DNA of 64,000 bases from Lineus longissimus (taxonomy: Eukaryota > Nemertea > Pilidiophora > Heteronemertea > Lineidae). Location of the stretch: assembly GCF_910592395.1 (NCBI RefSeq), contig NC_088321.1, positions 9,984,001-10,048,000 on the forward strand, read 5' to 3'. Positions 59,831 through 64,000 of this stretch are shown here, in pieces. The notes below the pieces were generated by a model that worked only from the letters and a program-made list of their open reading frames with translations, made no database searches and was not told where the DNA came from. Made by a program: the position numbers and the translations under genes. Position 1 is the first letter of the stretch; each line of letters starts with the position of its first letter.

Positions 59831-60210
59831 AGTCGGAATATTGGTAGCGCTCACTTTAGGTTTGGAATGGTTCGGCCGACACCGACTGGTGGCGCACCCT
59901 TCTGGTATTTTTTGCCACCACCGCAAAGCATTATGTGTAAATTAGATATAAAACACACTGGTACATACTTATCTCCGGAACTATAACACCAGATAACTCC
60001 TACCCGAACCAGTCTATTCATTTTCACCATGGCTTACAATTATGACCCGCTTATTTCTGGTTGGTTGATGTATGAATTAAGAATCGTAATCATCGCCTAG
60101 ACCTCAACTCCTACTATTTGACTAGGTAGGACTGTGGCTTTTGCTAGGGTCATGAATATTCACCATTACAGTAGTGTCCAGTGCCAAATCGTCGGAGCCG
60201 ATCAGATTGC
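59831..60210. other. Upstream AOS-LOX region, nothing recognised
   Basis: No upstream AOS exon could be recognised on the - strand in this stretch. Confidence 0.35.
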
Positions 60211-60281
60211 TAGGTTAGGGGTTAGGGTTAGGGTTGGGGTTAGGTTTGGGGTTAGGTTTAGGGTTAGGGTTAGGGTTAGGC
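60211..60281. repeat. Interstitial telomere-like (TTAGGG)n tract
   Basis: About 12 degenerate units on the + strand mixing TTAGGG, TTGGGG and TTTGGGG. The perfect units are at the 3' end (GTTAGGGTTAGGGTTAGG). Short length and variants show that it is interstitial, not a chromosome end. Confidence 0.85.
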
Positions 60282-60329
60282 ATTTATTAGTGTACATGTA
60301 TATCATACATGCAATACCCGTCCGACGAA

Positions 60330-60346
60330 CCCCCCCCCCCCCCCCC
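60330..60346. repeat. Poly-C tract
   Basis: 17 consecutive C, 49 bp after the telomere-like tract. Confidence 0.8.
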
Positions 60347-60393
60347 AAGTCGGATTAAGATCAAACCCTTTGGGAAGGAGATTCTTAATACCC

Positions 60394-61237
60394 CTATTTT
60401 ATTTGCTGTGTTTTTTTTATGGTCGTTGAAGCGGTAAATGCGACATTTTGCCGTTGAAATGTAAGCTCTAACCATCCAAACAAGTTCTCTCTGCCTTGTT
60501 GCGTTGACTGCGCCACGGGACAGATTTTTTCATGCAGATAGAGGTGTAAAAAGGCATCCCTGGAAATAACTGTTTCGCTGCATTTGTTCTTTTCCAGGAT
60601 CGTCCCATTTACGCTGATGTGAAAGGAATTATGGGCTCCACGTCCTAAAAGTCCTACCCTATTGCTCACAGATTTTTCAGGGATTTATGGCCAGTAAAAA
60701 CAAATGTCTTGTATGAATGTAAAATTAAATATCTTATTTCGCGTTTCTTTACAAGTGGGGTCACGTGAAAACGGGACTTCTGTGTTAACTCTGCCTTTCA
60801 CACTGTCACAACGGGACTGCAACCATTTGTCAAAGAATACAATACGTGCTTCCAGTTTAATGAAAATGTTATTGTCGTTCATGATATAATAATATCTATA
60901 TCTATATATTTTACATCGGTTGAGAGAGGATGTGAAAGGCCTATATCCACAAAAGTGATTTGAAAAGTTCTTTCCAAGACATTTGTTATTTCACGCCGCG
61001 TTGCCAACGAACAAAAACCGTATATTCGTCGCGAAACGCTCTCAATCGCTTATTAGCTTGGTGCCTCGTGACTTCTTCTCTTATCAAAATGGCCTTATTG
61101 ATATGTGCCGTTTCAAATCCAGTCCTCACATCAGACTTAAGAAAATCGAGCACCTTATCCGCGATTACAAGTGTGCCCGTAACGGAGGGTAACGAGTTAC
61201 AGATTTCCCCAGGATGAAAACACCATGTCCCACTCAT
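60394..61237 (-). other. Unrecognised open frames, possibly decayed coding DNA
   Basis: Two minus-strand frames (61237-60986, starting MSGTWCFHPGEICNSLPSVT; 60669-60394, with RENLFGWLELTFQRQN) have non-repetitive composition, but stops lie between them. I recognise no family and they do not resemble the AOS N-terminus. Chance is the default reading. Confidence 0.2.
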
Positions 61238-61765
61238 GTTCTTTCGATCATATTATTCAGAGCAGATTAAATCCGTAACATAAAAACAACTATGGAATTG
61301 ATTAAGCCAGTAAACTAAATTGAATTAACTTTAGAGACTGGTATATCCGTTTAGGCCTGACCGGCTCAAAACAAACCGTCTTACCGGTTACGGATACACA
61401 TAGTAAGTGTAGTCGGCTTGACCAACCGTGCGGTGCGAAAGCTCCCTATCAATCCGCGTCACTCCCACATCGTGTTTGTGACGTCATCTGTGTGGTGTCT
61501 TTTTTCTATCGTATCTGTATAGCCAAGAATTGGTAAACAAACAAAAATTTGGAAACATTGCTACAGCAAATTACCTAATTTTGGCATTAAGGGGCCTTTG
61601 CAAGGCTGACCAACTATCCGTACTTTGAACACTGCCCAATTATTTGTTCATCAAAAACCAATAAGAATGTGTAATAACGAAGAAAGGAAGCGGAGGCATC
61701 AGCTTCCTCGCATCCCCTAACAAGCCGCTAAGCAGAAAACCGGCTACGGAAGAGAAAGTCTGAAA
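61238..61765. other. Non-coding, nothing recognised
   Basis: No exon, RNA gene or repeat family identified. Confidence 0.35.
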
Positions 61766-62990
61766 TGACCGCGTGCCCCGGTGGCGATGCACGTGGTAAT
61801 GCACACGATACCACCAGTGGTGGTAAAAAATGGGACCTAGCGCTGGCTAAGCTCGAGAAATTAGATAAGAACGACTCTTTATGTACGAAAATAGCTGAAC
61901 TTACTACATGTACATCTGTTGAGTTTTGTCGTCAGTAAGTAGAGGACATTCTGAAGGAAAACAAACTCTTGACGAAGAACTCGGCTAAAGTCGAGGGTGA
62001 AATTCTTGACTTGAAAAGAAGCCATGAGACGATGGCAGACGATATGCTGGACCAAAATTGGCGGTCAATGAGAGACAATCTGATGTTCTTTGGCATTCAA
62101 GAAGAAACAAGTGAGGACACTGAAACATTCTGAGCCAGTTTATTAGTACGTAGCTGGGCATTCACGAGAAAATTCAATTTGCCCGCGTCCACAGAACTGG
62201 CAAAAAGGATGATACTAGGAGGGGCCCGCGAGTCATAGTTGCTAAATTTGAGTTCTATAAACAGAGAGAGGTCATCAGAGGTGCTGCCCGAAAATTAGCT
62301 GGCAAAAAATTCGGGATTGGTGAACAGGTGCCTGATGAGTGGGCCCGCCGCAGGAAAGAACCCTTGCCTGCCATGAGAGCAGCAAAAGCATCGGGCGAAA
62401 AGGCGCATTTCAATCGAGATAAACTCGTTGTCGATGGGAAAGTGATTGCGCGTGCTAAATAGGTACCCCAGGAGTGTGATCTTGAACTAAGTGAACTTAG
62501 TGTCCCTAGTGCTGAATACGTCGAACGAGTTGTGTTCTTTTCAAACGATGGAAAACTTTGTCTTTTACTAGAATCCATTGAGAGTTTATTTTTGAACAGA
62601 TCTTCTGTCGTGTCGCGGATCAATTATCAAGTGGAGGATGAACAAACGGACATCAGTGACTTAAACTTGGTGGACAATAATGACCCTGATTCGGAGAACA
62701 CTCTTGTTAACACTATCGCTCAGCTCAGTGGTTAATAATACTCATGAAACTATACTTGATACAATTTTAGGATTCCTAGATTGCTGCTGCCTGAAACAGA
62801 GGCTTAATCTACCTGAATTTTGTGACTTGGGTGTGGACTCAGTGAAGGACAATATGCCTGATGGGTATACTGGTTTATCTAATAACAGACACAAGGTGTC
62901 AAGCTTGATAAAGAGCATTTTCATTTTGAAAATGATCTCGTGCTAGGTGTGGTGTATATTCCTCCTGAAGGAATCAGGTATTTTTCACAA
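61766..62990 (+). pseudogene. LINE ORF1 and start of endonuclease, broken
   Basis: From ATG 61766 the frame reads a coiled-coil region (LALAKLEKLDKND), then QNWRSMRDNLMFFGIQEE, the signature of ORF1 proteins of CR1/L1-like LINEs, then in other frames the RNA-binding-like part (GPRVIVAKFEFYKQREVI, RRKEPLPAMRAAKA and a C-terminal DKLVVDGKVI). After it, 62860-62980 reads NRHKVSSL and LGVVYIPPEG, an endonuclease-domain block. In-frame stops near 61936 and 62132 and frameshifts inactivate it. It may be the same family as the 27.5-29.3 kb fragments. Confidence 0.62.
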
Positions 62991-64000
62991 ACAGCATTGT
63001 AAGAGATCGACCAGCGGTTCAGTCGCTGGTTGAAGTTTAAGTTCTTATTCATAATTTTGTACATGTTATACTGTTGAGTGTTTTATCATTAATGTTTGGT
63101 CGCCAAATCTAACAATATTGTAACCTCTATTTACTAATTTTGGTTAGAGTGTCATAAAAGTCATTCGTCATCAGTCATTAGTTACAGAGTTCTCTCCGAT
63201 CAATGGCCTATCGCTGCTATTGGGTGGTTTTGCCAGATTCTTGTCACATAATTCATGCTTCTAATAGCGCAAGTCGTTTAGTAAAGATTATTAGGCTACC
63301 AGGAAAATGTTTTTGACGAAGTTCTAAAACCCCTCTCAGATATAGAATGCCCACTATCACGCCATAGCCCGGGAAATTAAATATTTCATTTTGTCGCTCT
63401 GTATCACCTGCATATTTTCGGAGTTTAGAGCTAAATAAGGTTTTATTTTGTTCGTCTTGGTTATATCTTTGCACTAAGAGAATAAAAATTTGTATCTGTG
63501 TTCAGGAAATCTGCCTTTTTGAAATTAAAAAAAAATTGTTTTTCGAGGTCCAAATTCTTAGTCTTTATCGATTCTTGGTATAGCTCATCAACCTCCTTGC
63601 GCATGACCGGAACTATTTATCGACGTCGTTCCGTCCCAGCTTGAATTGGCCGCCATTCCAATGTAATTGTGGTGAAATAGCAGATCCACGAAACTGAAAG
63701 ACTTTTTATGGGGTTTTTTATTCCAAAAATTCCAAAAGGGTTCTCCTAAAACAAAGTGATTTTGAGGGGGTTTATGCGCACTATTTTGGTAGCGTATAGA
63801 AAATTGCTGTGTGATCAGGTTTGTTTGTGCAGACGGTGACTTGAAGCGAGGTGAGTTTGGCCCTTGAATTGTTTTAATCGGCTCAAAATGGAAATGAATA
63901 TTCACTAATATTAAACAGGGTTAAACAGGGAATTTTCACTTTAGTAATATTAAACAGGGTTACATTGCAGCAGACTCGAGGAATTATTAGTCAACCACCA
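62991..64000. other. Non-coding to window end, nothing recognised
   Basis: AT-rich, with only short unsupported frames. A short direct repeat (ATATTAAACAGGGTTA) occurs at 63907 and 63946. Confidence 0.4.

Noticed and set aside
60394-61237. Missing N-terminal exon of the AOS-LOX gene
   Set aside because: The open frames there show no AOS N-terminal similarity and no splice donor in the needed phase was evident.

Overview
The window looks like gene-poor, transposon-rich DNA from a marine invertebrate animal. The evidence is: spliced genes with GT/AG introns of 1-11 kb; a degenerate interstitial TTAGGG tract (metazoan telomere type); animal transposon families (Harbinger, Kolobok/THAP, pogo, BEL/Pao, LINEs, tRNA-derived SINEs); and an allene oxide synthase-lipoxygenase fusion, a type known from corals and some other invertebrates. 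I cannot fix the phylum from sequence alone. Almost every short open reading frame is a transposon remnant or chance.

Two host genes are visible and they converge. On the + strand, four in-phase exons (3860-3985, 11051-11202, 19871-20013, 31066-31227) encode most of a trypsin-like serine protease that ends at 31227, with AATAAA signals behind it. The exon for the catalytic His and everything N-terminal to it lie outside the window or were not found. On the - strand, ten in-phase exons from 56630 down to 32435 encode about 921 residues of a fusion protein: catalase-related allene oxide synthase (AOS) domain, then PLAT, then lipoxygenase (LOX). Splice phases agree at all nine junctions and no internal stop is present. 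Yet the residues that bind heme in the AOS domain and iron in the LOX domain are nearly all replaced, so I read it as a doubly dead pseudoenzyme under coding constraint. This is the most interesting object in the window.

The introns hold a dense and partly datable stack of mobile elements. At 12.8-19.6 kb a minus-strand LINE reverse transcriptase is split by a pogo-like element (16400-19044, TA duplication) and by a Harbinger element (13003-16095, CAG duplication), and the latter is itself split by a Kolobok-like TTAA element carrying a THAP domain (13069-14456). At 6.4-10.7 kb an apparently complete two-gene Harbinger (6607-10391, TTA duplication) sits inside an older repeat family whose empty-site relative is at 49.1-49.6 kb. 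A broken BEL/Pao retroelement (about 23.7-27.5 kb) is followed by a LINE fragment folded into an inverted pair (27.5-29.3 kb). Long inverted-repeat (foldback) elements occur at 11.2, 20.6-22.7, 37.1-40.4, 43.0-45.7, 55.1-56.4 and 56.65-59.83 kb.

Inside the AOS-LOX gene, the intron between 54750 and 52927 holds a 34-bp minisatellite (53.08-54.5 kb) with a 408-bp higher-order period. The 3' part of the next exon is repeated twice more in the intron that follows. The first visible AOS exon survives in a gap of about 240 bp between two foldback elements.
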